DNA of 64,000 bases from Nostoc sp. UHCC 0870 (lineage in GTDB: Bacteria > Cyanobacteriota > Cyanobacteriia > Cyanobacteriales > Nostocaceae): positions 698,501 through 762,500 of the forward strand of contig NZ_CP091913.1 of assembly GCF_022063185.1 (NCBI RefSeq). Direction: 5' to 3'. The translations under genes were made by a program, and so were the position numbers. Position 1 is the first letter of the stretch, and every line of letters starts with the position of its first letter. A model generated the notes under the pieces. It was not told where the DNA came from. It ran no database searches and saw nothing but the letters and a program-made list of their open reading frames with translations. This document shows, piece by piece, positions 1 through 8,468 of the stretch.

Positions 1-478
1 TGTGCTGTAGTTGAGCTTCATAAATTTTGTTTGTTCTAATTTTACAGCGTTTACATTAAAGACTTATAACATCTTACTAGTAACAAAATCTAACCACGGC
101 AGCAAGATTTTTGGGTAAAAATATGATTTCTCAGCTTTTAATCTAGCTTTAAAGCAGGTTAAGACTAATTGCCAGAATTTTTGAATTAGTCAATGACTCA
201 GTTAAATTCAATACTAAACGGCTAAGATTTACTGTTGATGGCACATTATAGCAAATTTAATTCATGTTTGCTATTTTACGGAATAGCTGTAGAAATTGCT
301 ATGGTCATTGATAGGAAAAATTAGTTTTACTGAGATACCAAGAACTATAAAAAATGCCAAATAAACAATTTTTTGAGCAAATAAATTAGGTAATAATTAA
401 CTATTTACTCAGGAAATTTACTAGAACTGAAGATACAATTAGAAAGTTCATGAAATCATTAGTTACAGGGTATATAAT
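1..478. other. AT-rich intergenic region
   Basis: This stretch is AT-rich and has stops in all frames on both strands. No RNA gene or clear repeat is visible. It presumably holds the promoter of the glutathione S-transferase gene that starts at 479, but no convincing promoter could be picked out. Confidence 0.5.
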
Positions 479-1270
479 ATGTTGGAATTATACCAGTGGG
501 AACTCTCGCAATACTCGGAAAAAGTGCGGCTGATTCTAGACTATAAAGGTTTGGAATACCGCAAAATTGAGGTGACACCTGGGATTGGACAGGTAGAGTT
601 ATTTCGGTTGACTGGGCAAAAGCAACTACCAGTATTAAAAGATGGTAGTAGATATATTGCAGATTCTACCGAAATAGCTAAGTATTTAGACTTAGAATAT
701 CCAGATCGTCCTCTGATACCACAAGACCCCAAACGCCGGGGTTTAACTTTATTAATGGAAGAATGGGCTGATGAGTCAATCGGTATCAAGGGCAGAAAAG
801 CACTATTTTCGGCTATCAGTCAAGACCAGAATTTTCGTAAGTCTTTATTACCAACCTCCACACCGGATATCCTCAAAACTTTAGTAGAAGGTGTGCCGGG
901 TGATTTTATGACAGTGTTGGGCTTTGGTGTAGGATATACCCCAGAGGTGATCAAATCTGCGATCGCAGATTTAAAACAAGACCTAGAAGCAGTCACCCTA
1001 TTGTTAGCTGATAGTCCCTACCTAACTGGAGATGAACCCACCTTAGCTGATTTAGCAGTCGCAGGTTTATCTATACTATTAAAGTTCCCTGAAGGAGCTT
1101 ACCTAGATTTACCAGTCAGTATTCGAGGTAAAGGTGTACCATCTATAGCAGACAACCCTGATTATGCAGCGTTTTTTGCTTGGCGCGATCGCATCTACAC
1201 CCAATTCCGCAAACCATTAATCGGCGTTCCTCCCACTGGTTCTGCGCCAACTTCTATTCAGATTGATTAA
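479..1270 (+). CDS. Glutathione S-transferase family protein
   Basis: The 263-residue protein has an N-terminal thioredoxin-fold GST domain (about residues 1-80). It carries the typical start ELYQWELSQYSEKVR, a cis-proline segment QLPVL and the SNAIL-like stretch DSTEIAKYL. An all-helical C-terminal domain follows and contains the GDEPTLADLAVAG motif of GSTs. Members conjugate glutathione to electrophiles or act as thiol-dependent reductases in the cytoplasm; the substrate cannot be told from sequence. The active-site region carries Ser (QYSEK) rather than Cys. The gene stands alone, with a short heptamer repeat tract (GGTGACA-type) between it and the next gene. No strong ribosome binding site precedes the ATG, but the start fits the family. 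Confidence 0.85.
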   Translation: MLELYQWELSQYSEKVRLILDYKGLEYRKIEVTPGIGQVELFRLTGQKQLPVLKDGSRYIADSTEIAKYLDLEYPDRPLIPQDPKRRGLTLLMEEWADESIGIKGRKALFSAISQDQNFRKSLLPTSTPDILKTLVEGVPGDFMTVLGFGVGYTPEVIKSAIADLKQDLEAVTLLLADSPYLTGDEPTLADLAVAGLSILLKFPEGAYLDLPVSIRGKGVPSIADNPDYAAFFAWRDRIYTQFRKPLIGVPPTGSAPTSIQID

Positions 1271-1341
1271 TTAGGGAATAGGTGACAGGTTACAGGTGAC
1301 AGGGGGGGACGAATGGCTATTAACTCATAACCCAATTCCTA

Positions 1342-3081
1342 ATGACTAATGAAAATTTGCCACAACCATTAGGTTCAGTAATCCAAGGTTCTTTGACTGG
1401 GGGTTTAGAAGTGCGATTACACCCCGATATTTCCGTTGAGGATATGCGGGTAGGTAAATTTCTAGTCGTCCAGGGGATGCGATCGCGCTTTTTTTGTATG
1501 CTGACAGATGTAGCATTGGGTGTAGCTAACGCCCGCATCATCGCTAGCCCCCCCGGTTGGGAAGACACGTTTTTACGAGACGTGTTAGCTGGTAGTGGAA
1601 CATATGGGACGATTAACCTCTCACCCATGTTAATGTTCACCCCTGAATCTAATGAGTCTTTTTCCACCACAGATGGTAAATCAGTCAACCCCTTTGTCCC
1701 ATCCTCTACTAATTTGGCTTCCTTCCAACCCCAAACTAGTACCACGATGGAATTACTCCCCGTGAAAACTATCCCTAGCCACTTTAGCCAAGTTTATGAA
1801 GCTAGCGTGGAAGATTTTCGGCGGGTATTTGGTTGGGAAGATGACCCCCAAAGGCGGAACTTTTCCATTGGGAAACCTCTAGATATGGATGTCCCGGTGT
1901 GTATCGATTTAAACCGCTTCGTGGAACGTAGTAATGGGGTGTTTGGCAAATCGGGTACAGGTAAATCTTTTCTCACCCGCTTACTCTTAGCCGGTGTTAT
2001 CCGCAAAAATGCCGCAGTCAGCTTGATTTTTGATATGCACTCTGAATATGGCTGGGAAGCCGTAGCAGAGGGTAAAAACGTTAACACTGTGAAGGGACTC
2101 AAGCAGCTTTTTCCTGGTAGAGTCGAAGTCTACACCCTTGATCCTGAATCTAGCAAGCGTCGCGGGGTGCGAGATTCCCAAGAACTTTATCTGAGTTATG
2201 AACAAATCGAAGTCGAAGATGTAAAATTATGTAGTCGAGATTTAGGCTTATCGGACGCAGCTTTAGATAATGCCAACATCTTATATAGTGAGTTCGGCAA
2301 ATCTTGGATTGTCCAACTGCTGAACATGACTAATGAAGACATTGAGATGTTCTGTGATGAGAAGCGGGGACACAAAGGCTCAATTATGGCCTTGCAGCGC
2401 AAATTATTGCGTTTAGATGGACTTAAATATATGCGGGCAGTTTGTCCCCAGAATTATATTAGTAAAATCTTACAATCCTTAGAGGCTGGGAAAAATGTAG
2501 TAGTAGAATTTGGTTCTCAGTCGAATATGCTTTCTTATATGTTGGTGACTAACATGATCACCAGACGGATTCATGAGCATTACGTCAAAAAGGCTGATAA
2601 ATTCCTACAAAGCAAAAATCCCTGCGATCGCCCCACACCATTAATGATTACCATAGAAGAAGCTCACCGCTTCCTTGACCCAGCGATCGTTCAAAGTACC
2701 ATCTTCGGCACAATCGCCCGTGAACTGCGAAAATATTTCGTAACACTTCTAGTAGTTGATCAAAGACCCTCTGGGATAGATAATGAAGTCATGTCCCAAA
2801 TCGGCACTCGCATCACCGCTTTGCTCAACGATGAGAAAGACATCGACGCAATCTTTACAGGTGTTTCTGGTGCTGGTGGTTTAAGGTCTGTGTTAGCAAA
2901 ATTAGACTCCAAGCAACAAGCCTTAATCTTAGGTCACGCCGTCCCTATGCCTGTGGTAGTAAGAACCCGTCCCTATGATGCCACCTTTTACACCGAAATT
3001 GGCGATACCGCTTGGGAAGAAAAACCAGACGAAGAGGTATTTGCAGCTGCTGAACTAGCTAAAGCTGATTTAGGGTTCTGA
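1342..3081 (+). CDS. HerA/DUF87-type ATP-binding protein
   Basis: The 579-residue protein belongs to the HerA-FtsK branch of P-loop ATPases (DUF87). Walker A is GKSGTGKSF near residue 200, and Walker B is MITIEEAHRFLDP near residue 435. A later segment, RELRKYFVTLLVVDQRPSGID, matches the sensor region typical of HerA-like proteins. The N-terminal ~150 residues resemble the HAS-barrel region of this family. Bacterial members are DNA-pumping or remodelling ATPases that often act with a NurA-type nuclease; no nurA is next to it here, so its partner is unknown. It follows the GST gene by about 70 bases on the same strand. The start is the first ATG after a heptamer-repeat spacer and has no clear Shine-Dalgarno sequence. 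Confidence 0.8.
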   Translation: MTNENLPQPLGSVIQGSLTGGLEVRLHPDISVEDMRVGKFLVVQGMRSRFFCMLTDVALGVANARIIASPPGWEDTFLRDVLAGSGTYGTINLSPMLMFTPESNESFSTTDGKSVNPFVPSSTNLASFQPQTSTTMELLPVKTIPSHFSQVYEASVEDFRRVFGWEDDPQRRNFSIGKPLDMDVPVCIDLNRFVERSNGVFGKSGTGKSFLTRLLLAGVIRKNAAVSLIFDMHSEYGWEAVAEGKNVNTVKGLKQLFPGRVEVYTLDPESSKRRGVRDSQELYLSYEQIEVEDVKLCSRDLGLSDAALDNANILYSEFGKSWIVQLLNMTNEDIEMFCDEKRGHKGSIMALQRKLLRLDGLKYMRAVCPQNYISKILQSLEAGKNVVVEFGSQSNMLSYMLVTNMITRRIHEHYVKKADKFLQSKNPCDRPTPLMITIEEAHRFLDPAIVQSTIFGTIARELRKYFVTLLVVDQRPSGIDNEVMSQIGTRITALLNDEKDIDAIFTGVSGAGGLRSVLAKLDSKQQALILGHAVPMPVVVRTRPYDATFYTEIGDTAWEEKPDEEVFAAAELAKADLGF

Positions 3082-3641
3082 AAATAAATTGGGAATAGTC
3101 AACAGTTCCCACAGAGAACCTATTAACTACAATCCCCAATAAATAATTCCTAAATTTTACTGTTCGTAACTTCCCTCCATAATCTTGACCCACCCAGTTC
3201 GGTTATCTCCCTACTTCCATGCAACAGGAGAAGAGGTTTCCACGTCACTATAGATATAGTTAGCCGGGTGAAGGAAGTAAATTTTTTTAAAAAACAAACC
3301 ATTTTGGATTATAATATATATCCATCTTCAGGCTACTTTACTATCTGCCTGATTTGCTCTACTATGAGATAAGTAGAACTCATACTGACTTCGGATTGAA
3401 CAGTTGCCACTAGCAACTAAAAGAAAGAATTCTTGAAAACAACCCAGATTGCTTGTCAGAGATTCAAAAATGTAGGGAAGCTAGGGGAACATATCTCAAG
3501 GACGCGCCTTCTGAAAAATGGACATACGCAATTGTGGAAGTTTTGGTAGCGCGTCATGTTCTGTCATATTTGACTAATTTCCACTGTCAGATTTAGTTAC
3601 TCAAGATTGATTGTGTTTAGGGAGTAGAGGATAACGCACCA
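3082..3641. other. Long leader region before the sigma factor gene
   Basis: This 560-base gap has no credible protein gene. Its left part contains a structured segment listed separately (3169-3288). The right part should contain the promoter and 5' leader of the sigma factor gene. No NtcA or LexA consensus was seen. Confidence 0.5.
3169..3288 (+). ncRNA. Candidate structured small RNA with a terminator-like U run
   Basis: Inverted repeats can close this segment: ACTTCC (3169-3174) with GGAAGT (3273-3278), CACCC (3191-3195) with GGGTG (3266-3270), and an inner hairpin ACTATA-GA-TATAGT (3247-3260). The closing stem is followed within a few bases by seven T (3282-3288), as at an intrinsic terminator. 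It could be a free small RNA or an attenuator in the sigma leader. I do not recognise an Rfam family. Confidence 0.35.
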
Positions 3642-4625
3642 ATGCCTACTGTTAACACCCAAAATGAAGACCTGAACGCCAAATTCACGGCTGATATGGT
3701 GCGAACCTATCTGCGAGAAATTGGTAGAGTTCCCCTGCTCACCCGTGAGCAAGAGATTGTTTACGGGAAGCAGGTGCAGCAAATGATGACACTTCTAGAC
3801 GCTAAGGAAGCCTTAGCGAAGGAGTTAGAACGCGAACCCAGTTTACCAGAGTGGGCTGATCATGTTCACCAATCAGAAACAGAGGTGAAACAAACCGTAG
3901 CTCAAGGTAAACGCGCCAAGCAAAAGATGATTGAAGCGAACCTGCGTTTAGTAGTAGCGATCGCCAAAAAATACCAGAAACGGAACATGGAGTTTCTGGA
4001 TCTAATCCAAGAGGGAACTTTAGGATTAGAGCGAGGAGTAGAGAAATTTGACCCAATGCGGGGCTATAAATTCTCCACCTACGCTTACTGGTGGATTCGC
4101 CAAGCAATTACCCGTGCGATCGCTCAACAAGGTCGGACAATTCGCCTACCTATCCATATTACCGAGAAACTGAACAAAATTAAAAAAGTACAACGCGAAC
4201 TAGCACAGACTTTGGGGCGATCGCCAACTCCGGCGGAAATTGCCAAAGAACTAGAACTAGAACCTGCTCAGATTCGGGAATATCTGAACATGGCGCGTCA
4301 ACCAGTTTCTTTAGATGTGCGAGTGGGTGACAACCAGGATACAGAACTGCAAGAAATGCTCGAAGATGACGGCCCGTCACCAGAGTATTACACTACCCAA
4401 GAGTTCTTACGCCAAGACTTGAACACCTTGTTAGCTGAACTCACACCCCAACAGCGAGAAGTCGTAGCACTCCGCTTTGGTTTAGAGGATGGTAACGAAC
4501 TGTCTCTAGCAAAAGTTGGCGAACGATTAAACCTCAGTCGTGAACGCGTCCGTCAACTAGAGCATCAAGCCTTAGCTCATCTGCGTCGCCGTCGAGCTAA
4601 TGTCAAAGAATACGTTGCTAGCTAA
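3642..4625 (+). CDS. Group 2 RNA polymerase sigma factor (SigB/C/D/E type)
   Basis: The 327-residue sigma-70 factor has region 1.2 (DMVRTYLREIGRVPLLT, about 19-35), region 2 (LRLVVAIAKKYQKR through FSTYAYWWIRQAITRAI, about 100-165), region 3 and region 4. The helix-turn-helix of region 4 reads LSLAKVGERLNLSRERVRQLE. Region 1.1 is absent, and the core-binding motif reads QEGTLGLERGVEKFDP. This fits a non-essential group 2 factor rather than the primary sigma. In cyanobacteria these direct promoters used in stress, nitrogen or light responses. Which paralogue it is cannot be settled here, so no symbol is given. A perfect hairpin lies directly after the stop, and the gene has a long leader. Confidence 0.93.
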   Translation: MPTVNTQNEDLNAKFTADMVRTYLREIGRVPLLTREQEIVYGKQVQQMMTLLDAKEALAKELEREPSLPEWADHVHQSETEVKQTVAQGKRAKQKMIEANLRLVVAIAKKYQKRNMEFLDLIQEGTLGLERGVEKFDPMRGYKFSTYAYWWIRQAITRAIAQQGRTIRLPIHITEKLNKIKKVQRELAQTLGRSPTPAEIAKELELEPAQIREYLNMARQPVSLDVRVGDNQDTELQEMLEDDGPSPEYYTTQEFLRQDLNTLLAELTPQQREVVALRFGLEDGNELSLAKVGERLNLSRERVRQLEHQALAHLRRRRANVKEYVAS

Positions 4626-4626
4626 A

Positions 4627-4657
4627 TGTAGAGTCGTAGCCGTGCTACGACTCTACA
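4627..4657 (+). terminator. Perfect 14-bp hairpin after the sigma gene
   Basis: TGTAGAGTCGTAGC pairs perfectly with its complement across a 3-base loop (CGT), starting two bases after the sigma stop codon. There is no U run, so it is either a weak terminator or 3'-end stabiliser, or a copy of a dispersed hairpin repeat of the kind common in Nostoc genomes. Confidence 0.55.
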
Positions 4658-4698
4658 AGGTGATGAGCCTCCTGAACCCCATTGGTGAGAAATATTAG

Positions 4699-5361
4699 CT
4701 ACCGTTTTTTGACCGACCCCAGACCTCGACCAGATTCCCGGACTTGAGGAGAGCCAATATACTCTATTGAACCCACGCCGGATACAGTCGCATCTAACTG
4801 CTGACTGACATTAACCACCACACTCCCTACGCCCATGTGGCGAACCGTAGCTTGCTTAGTCTTGAGTCCTTCACCCTGAAAGCTACCGACTCCAGAAATA
4901 TCTAGATCCAGCACATCAACACTACCTGCAATCGCTATGCTACCCACTCCATCAAGTGAAACTGACAACCGTTTACCTTGAATACCCTTGACTTCAATAC
5001 TACCAACACCATCTATATTCAAGCTCTCTAGGCTCTTCACCTCCACAACGAACTCAATGGGCTGAGAGGGGTTCATATTCACATCTTTTGCGATCGTGAG
5101 ATACAAAATGTTGTCAGCTACACGACTCTCTAGGAGAGGTAGAATGTTGTTGTCGGCGGTAATCGTGAGAGACTCTTTTCCCGTCTGCTGTATCGTGACT
5201 TTACCTACAGATTTACTATAAATGGATGAGAATCGACCTACTTCCCTAGATTCGGTCTTAATTATTCCAGAGCCTCTAAGCCCACCCAAACTGAGAGAGC
5301 AACCTGTTAACAGGCTCAAAGCTGTTAAACACGCAACCAAACCGTATAGCTTCGATCTCAT
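4699..5361 (-). CDS. DUF2807 (head GIN) lipoprotein
   Basis: The protein has a lipoprotein signal peptide ending in the lipobox LLTGCS, so it is probably anchored in a membrane on the periplasmic side. It then forms the repetitive beta structure of DUF2807, with recurring short motifs such as DGVGSIEVKG, DGVGSIAIAG, SGVGSFQGEG and SGVGSIEYIG. DUF2807 proteins are predicted beta-helix or putative auto-transporter adhesin-like proteins without an assigned reaction. The open frame extends 14 codons further upstream. The ATG at 5361 is chosen because it places the charged n-region (MRSKLYG) directly before the hydrophobic core; the longer start would add a charged leader of about 14 residues. It is convergent with the sigma gene. 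Confidence 0.8.
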   Translation of the reverse strand: MRSKLYGLVACLTALSLLTGCSLSLGGLRGSGIIKTESREVGRFSSIYSKSVGKVTIQQTGKESLTITADNNILPLLESRVADNILYLTIAKDVNMNPSQPIEFVVEVKSLESLNIDGVGSIEVKGIQGKRLSVSLDGVGSIAIAGSVDVLDLDISGVGSFQGEGLKTKQATVRHMGVGSVVVNVSQQLDATVSGVGSIEYIGSPQVRESGRGLGSVKKR

Positions 5362-5512
5362 GGTTTTGCCTGCTATATAAATCCTTATTCGTTCACTTTT
5401 CATCTAAAAGATTTCTGGAAAGCTTCTGGCTTAACACGAGGCGATTCTTGTATTTCATATAAGCAAAGTAACTAGCAATAATTATCAGAAATGCTGGAGC
5501 TGCAAGCCTTAA

Positions 5513-5546
5513 CAATTCAAAATTCAAAATTCAAAATTCAAAATTA
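5513..5546. repeat. Short tandem heptamer repeat (AATTCAA)
   Basis: About four and a half copies of the heptamer AATTCAA stand in tandem. This class of short tandemly repeated sequence is characteristic of heterocyst-forming cyanobacteria. It lies between the DUF2807 gene and the thioredoxin-like remnant. Confidence 0.85.
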
Positions 5547-5648
5547 AAGACAGTTGGAGTTAGGGATTTAAACCCCAACTCAACTGATACTACGTGTAGA
5601 CGTAGGGGTCTTAAACCCTTGAATTTACGATAAATTATTGCAAGATTC

Positions 5649-5816
5649 CTAACACCAGGATTGCTCTCCCGGAAGATTGTGCAGTGACTCTCGAATATTG
5701 GCTTTGATGAACCGATAGCCTACATTGCCGTTGAGTCTCTGCCGTCCTTCATTAAAAATTAGGGTGGGGCTGACTGTAACCGTATGTTCTTTAACTAATT
5801 CAAAATCCTGATCACT
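5649..5816 (-). pseudogene. C-terminal remnant of a thioredoxin-like protein
   Basis: Downstream of the Rieske gene on the same strand is an open frame of 55 codons ending in TAG. It has no start codon: an in-frame TGA lies immediately upstream at 5817-5819. The translation includes FELVKEHTVTVSPTLIFNEG and then RLNGNVGYRFIKANIRE, ending PGEQSWC. The VSPTLI segment looks like the cis-Pro region of a thioredoxin or glutaredoxin fold, and the rest reads as real protein. The N-terminal half with the CxxC site is missing. I interpret it as a decayed or truncated gene; the family call rests on pattern memory only. Confidence 0.5.
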
Positions 5817-5822
5817 TCATTC

Positions 5823-6359
5823 TTAGACCCACCAGGGCTTCTTTCCAGTGCGAGGATCAGTATCCGTCCACGGCGAGATTAAAATGCTGTTGTTAATCAC
5901 CACAACCTGGACAATCTTAAGCGGTAGAGGAGCTGGTCCACGCACCACCGTACCATCTGGGGCATAGCGAGAACCATGACAGGGACATTGAAACTGCTGA
6001 TCCAAAGGATTCCAGGGGAAGGTACAACCTAGGTGAGTGCAGTTATCGACAAGCCCGATATGATCTAGGGTGTGATCTTCGTTAACAATCAGGTAGGTGG
6101 GTTCTCCTGCTAGACCTGCAACCAAGGCACGAGTTCCCGGCTGTTCGGCTAGGATTTGCGCTGCTGGGATTTGATTACCCAGAATATCCTTAGCCAAAAT
6201 AGCACCTCCCGCTCCCGTTTTTTCTGCTGGAGCAATGAAGAATTTGCCAGCAGGATAGAGTGCAGCACCAGCAGTGACCGCAACAGTTGCTCCTGTCAGA
6301 AAGTTAAGTAGCTGCCGCCGTGATAGGGATGGACTTTCAATTGGAAGACTAGTGTCCAT
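5823..6359 (-). CDS. petC: Cytochrome b6f-type Rieske iron-sulfur protein
   Basis: The 178-residue protein starts with a twin-arginine segment (LSRRQLLNFLTG) and a hydrophobic stretch that serves as both Tat signal and membrane anchor. A Rieske fold follows. The two [2Fe-2S] ligand motifs are CTHLGC (about 107-112) and CPCHGS (about 125-130), so both Cys-His pairs are present. In the b6f complex this subunit moves electrons from plastoquinol to cytochrome f or plastocyanin on the lumenal side. Cyanobacteria carry several petC paralogues, and this copy is not next to petA, so it may be an alternative isoform in thylakoid or plasma membrane. A good AAGGAAA ribosome binding site precedes the ATG. 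A thioredoxin-like remnant lies just downstream. Confidence 0.88.
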   Translation of the reverse strand: MDTSLPIESPSLSRRQLLNFLTGATVAVTAGAALYPAGKFFIAPAEKTGAGGAILAKDILGNQIPAAQILAEQPGTRALVAGLAGEPTYLIVNEDHTLDHIGLVDNCTHLGCTFPWNPLDQQFQCPCHGSRYAPDGTVVRGPAPLPLKIVQVVVINNSILISPWTDTDPRTGKKPWWV

Positions 6360-6698
6360 GATAGATTTCCTTAAAATTTGATGACTAAAGTTGACCTTAT
6401 AACTGTAATCTCCAATATTGAATGGGCTACAAAACCCTTAAAAAATTCTTGAATGGGCTGCAAAACCCTTAGAAAACCCTTGGTCTAATTATGTAGGAAG
6501 TGACTCTCAAGGGATTGCATTTTTTCTTATCTTCTTTTTCATTATAACTCTTAAATAACTAGTATTTTTTAATATCAAGACTTATATTTTTCTTGTACAT
6601 TTCATACAGTTTTTCCAGTATTCAAACATGATTTCAAACAACAGTATGCCATACTTTTTTGTGACTAATTCTTCATAGCTAATTTAGAAATATCTATT
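6360..6698. other. Divergent intergenic region with a 23-bp direct repeat
   Basis: This AT-rich spacer lies between the divergent Rieske and DUF4079 genes. It contains two near-identical copies of a 23-base unit starting TTGAATGGGCT at 6419-6441 and 6449-6471, followed by a third partial copy of the AAAACCCTT part. No protein gene is seen. Confidence 0.6.
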
Positions 6699-6893
6699 AT
6701 GATTTCGGAAAGTTTAGCAGTTCTCAAGCCTTATCTCAGCTTTTTTCACCCTGTTACTATGTGGATCTTGCTGGTCGTTGCGCTCTATGCCATGTACCTG
6801 GGTGTGCAAGTCCGACGAATGAGGCTGGCAGACGGAGATATCAAGAAAGAACTGGTCAAAGGTAGATTCGCCATCCGCCATCACCAAATTGGC
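6699..6893 (+). pseudogene. DUF4079 membrane protein, 5' part (split by IS)
   Basis: Sixty-five codons encode the N-terminal half of a DUF4079 protein: a membrane helix HPVTMWILLVVALYAMYLG, then a basic cytoplasmic segment ending KGRFAIRHHQIG. After GGC at 6891-6893 the family match stops and IS sequence begins; the frame then runs into a stop within nine codons. The missing half continues in frame at 8161. Joining 6893 to 8161 restores an uninterrupted 161-residue DUF4079 protein. No function is known for the family. Confidence 0.82.
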
Positions 6894-8160
6894 TGCTATA
6901 TAAATCCTAGACAAGTCTAGACATTTATTTCTTACTTCACTGGGAGCATGGGAGCGGTTATCCCACCCTTCGGGAAGCAAGCTACAGTAAGCTTTCAAGG
7001 TTTAGCCAACCTCGATAAATTGATTGCAGCGTTTAAATCCCTGTCCATTGAATGACCACAACTACCACAGTTGTAGGTTCTTTCTTTGAGTGGCATATCT
7101 TGAATATGTCCACAATTGGAACAGGTTTTACTCGATGGATACCAACGATCTGCAATAATTATTTCACAACCAAACTTTTTAGCTTTATATTCCAACTGAC
7201 GCTTGAACTCATGGAAACCGCAATCAGCAATGACTTGGGACAATTTATGGTTAGATAACATCCCCGAAACTTTTAAATCTTCTACTACTATTTTTGCGTG
7301 GTTTTTGCATAAGAAAGTAGTGATTTGATGGAGCGTATCTTTTCGGAGATTAGCTACCCTAGAATGATGTTTAGCGAGTTGAATTTTAGCTTTATATCGG
7401 TTGTTAGACCCTTTGCTTTTTCTGGCAAACCTTCTAGATAATCTTCTCAGTTTTTCTAGATTAGTTTTGTAATGTTTGGGATTAGCAAACACAACACCTG
7501 TAGAGAGTGTTGCCAGTTCCTTGACACCTAAATCAACGCCAACAACATCGTGTTGCTTAACGGTTGGTTCATGTTTCTGCTCGTAAGCGAAGGCAATAAA
7601 CCAACTATCAGCAGTGCGTGATATTGTGATTGATTTACAAGTAGTGTGAGGTAAAATCTCGTAAGTTCTTACCCATCCAATCGTAGGCAGTTTTATTGAT
7701 TTACCACCAACAGGAATAGGTTTACCGCCAGCATCAATAGTAAAAGAATCATGATGCCCTTTCTTTTTAAAGTTAGGATATCCACCTTTTCCACTAAAGA
7801 ATCTAGAGAAAGAATCACCAAGATTATCAAAGGCGTATTGAGTTATTTTCTGACAAATACCAGTTTCTTTAATCCAGGTGAATTCTGGTTTAACGTGGTT
7901 GTTAAAGAACTTTTTTAGGAGATATTTGTTAGGCTTTAATCCATCTTTATAAAGGTTGTTCCAAGTAGCTAAACCCCAATTATAAGTAAACCTCGCAATA
8001 CCAGCGTGTTTACTCATGATGATTTTTTGGTTTTGACTTAGTTTGAGCTTTGTTTTGATGGATAAAAGCATTGCTCGACCTCAACACTGTATTGCTTTCT
8101 TGTCTAAGCTTGTCATATCTTGTAGAGGTTTGTCTATTTATTTGTCAACTAAGTTATTGC
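6894..8160 (-). mobile_element. IS605/IS1341-type element carrying tnpB only
   Basis: The boundaries are deduced from the interrupted DUF4079 gene: the family match ends at 6893 and resumes at 8161. A shared TGCT at both junctions makes the exact edge uncertain by up to four bases. No target duplication is seen, as expected for IS200/IS605 elements. The element is about 1.27 kb, carries a complete tnpB on the minus strand and has no tnpA, so it would need a transposase in trans. The tnpB-distal end (6894-6994) holds a perfect 6-bp hairpin CTAGAC-TT-GTCTAG. This is the expected position of the right end and of the 3' part of an omega (guide) RNA. The predicted guide would be the minus-strand sequence just left of 6894. 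Confidence 0.8.
6995..8071 (-). CDS. tnpB: TnpB RNA-guided endonuclease
   Basis: The protein is a full-length 358-residue TnpB. The N-terminal helix-turn-helix/OrfB region (KLKLSQNQK, then GIARFTYNWGL) is followed by a split RuvC nuclease. Its three acids are visible in DVVGVDLGVKEL (Asp), KIVVEDLKV (Glu) and SMDRDLNAAIN (Asp). A zinc ribbon between the last two has CSNCG and CGSCG. The family cuts DNA guided by an omega RNA transcribed from the element's right end, which helps the element persist at its site. All catalytic positions are intact and no frameshift is seen, so it is probably active or recently so. It lies inside the split DUF4079 gene, on the opposite strand. Confidence 0.93.
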   Translation of the reverse strand: MLLSIKTKLKLSQNQKIIMSKHAGIARFTYNWGLATWNNLYKDGLKPNKYLLKKFFNNHVKPEFTWIKETGICQKITQYAFDNLGDSFSRFFSGKGGYPNFKKKGHHDSFTIDAGGKPIPVGGKSIKLPTIGWVRTYEILPHTTCKSITISRTADSWFIAFAYEQKHEPTVKQHDVVGVDLGVKELATLSTGVVFANPKHYKTNLEKLRRLSRRFARKSKGSNNRYKAKIQLAKHHSRVANLRKDTLHQITTFLCKNHAKIVVEDLKVSGMLSNHKLSQVIADCGFHEFKRQLEYKAKKFGCEIIIADRWYPSSKTCSNCGHIQDMPLKERTYNCGSCGHSMDRDLNAAINLSRLAKP

Positions 8161-8451
8161 TCTATCCTCCTGGCACTGATGGTAATAGGTGCGATTGGGG
8201 GAATCATTGTTACCTACCTCAATAATGGCAAGATTGTGATTGGCCCTCATCTTTTTGCTGGCTTAGGGATGGTGGGGTTAATTTCTACTTCTGCGGCGTT
8301 AGTTCCCTTTATGCAGAAGCATGACTGGGTTCGCAGCATCCACGTTTCGCTGAACCTTATTCTGTTGGGATTGTTTGGCTGGCAAGCTGTGACAGGGGTG
8401 CAAATTGTGCAAAAGATTTTGAGCCAGATGATGAAGAATGGTGCGGCATAA
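8161..8451 (+). pseudogene. DUF4079 membrane protein, 3' part (split by IS)
   Basis: This is the C-terminal half of the interrupted DUF4079 gene, 96 codons plus TAA. It encodes membrane segments SILLALMVIGAIGGIIVTYL and GPHLFAGLGMVGLIST, then a final helix LILLGLFGWQAVTG. An open frame extends upstream into IS sequence (an ATG at 8071), but that part has no family match, so a fused product is unlikely to be functional. It lies directly in frame with 6699-6893 once the element is removed. Confidence 0.82.
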
Positions 8452-8468
8452 GTAGTATTTATTATTTT

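Noticed and set aside
8043..8225. Open frames over the right end of the IS element (8043-8225 and the 8071 start of the DUF4079 3' part)
   Set aside because: They read through IS terminal sequence; only the part from 8161 matches a protein family.
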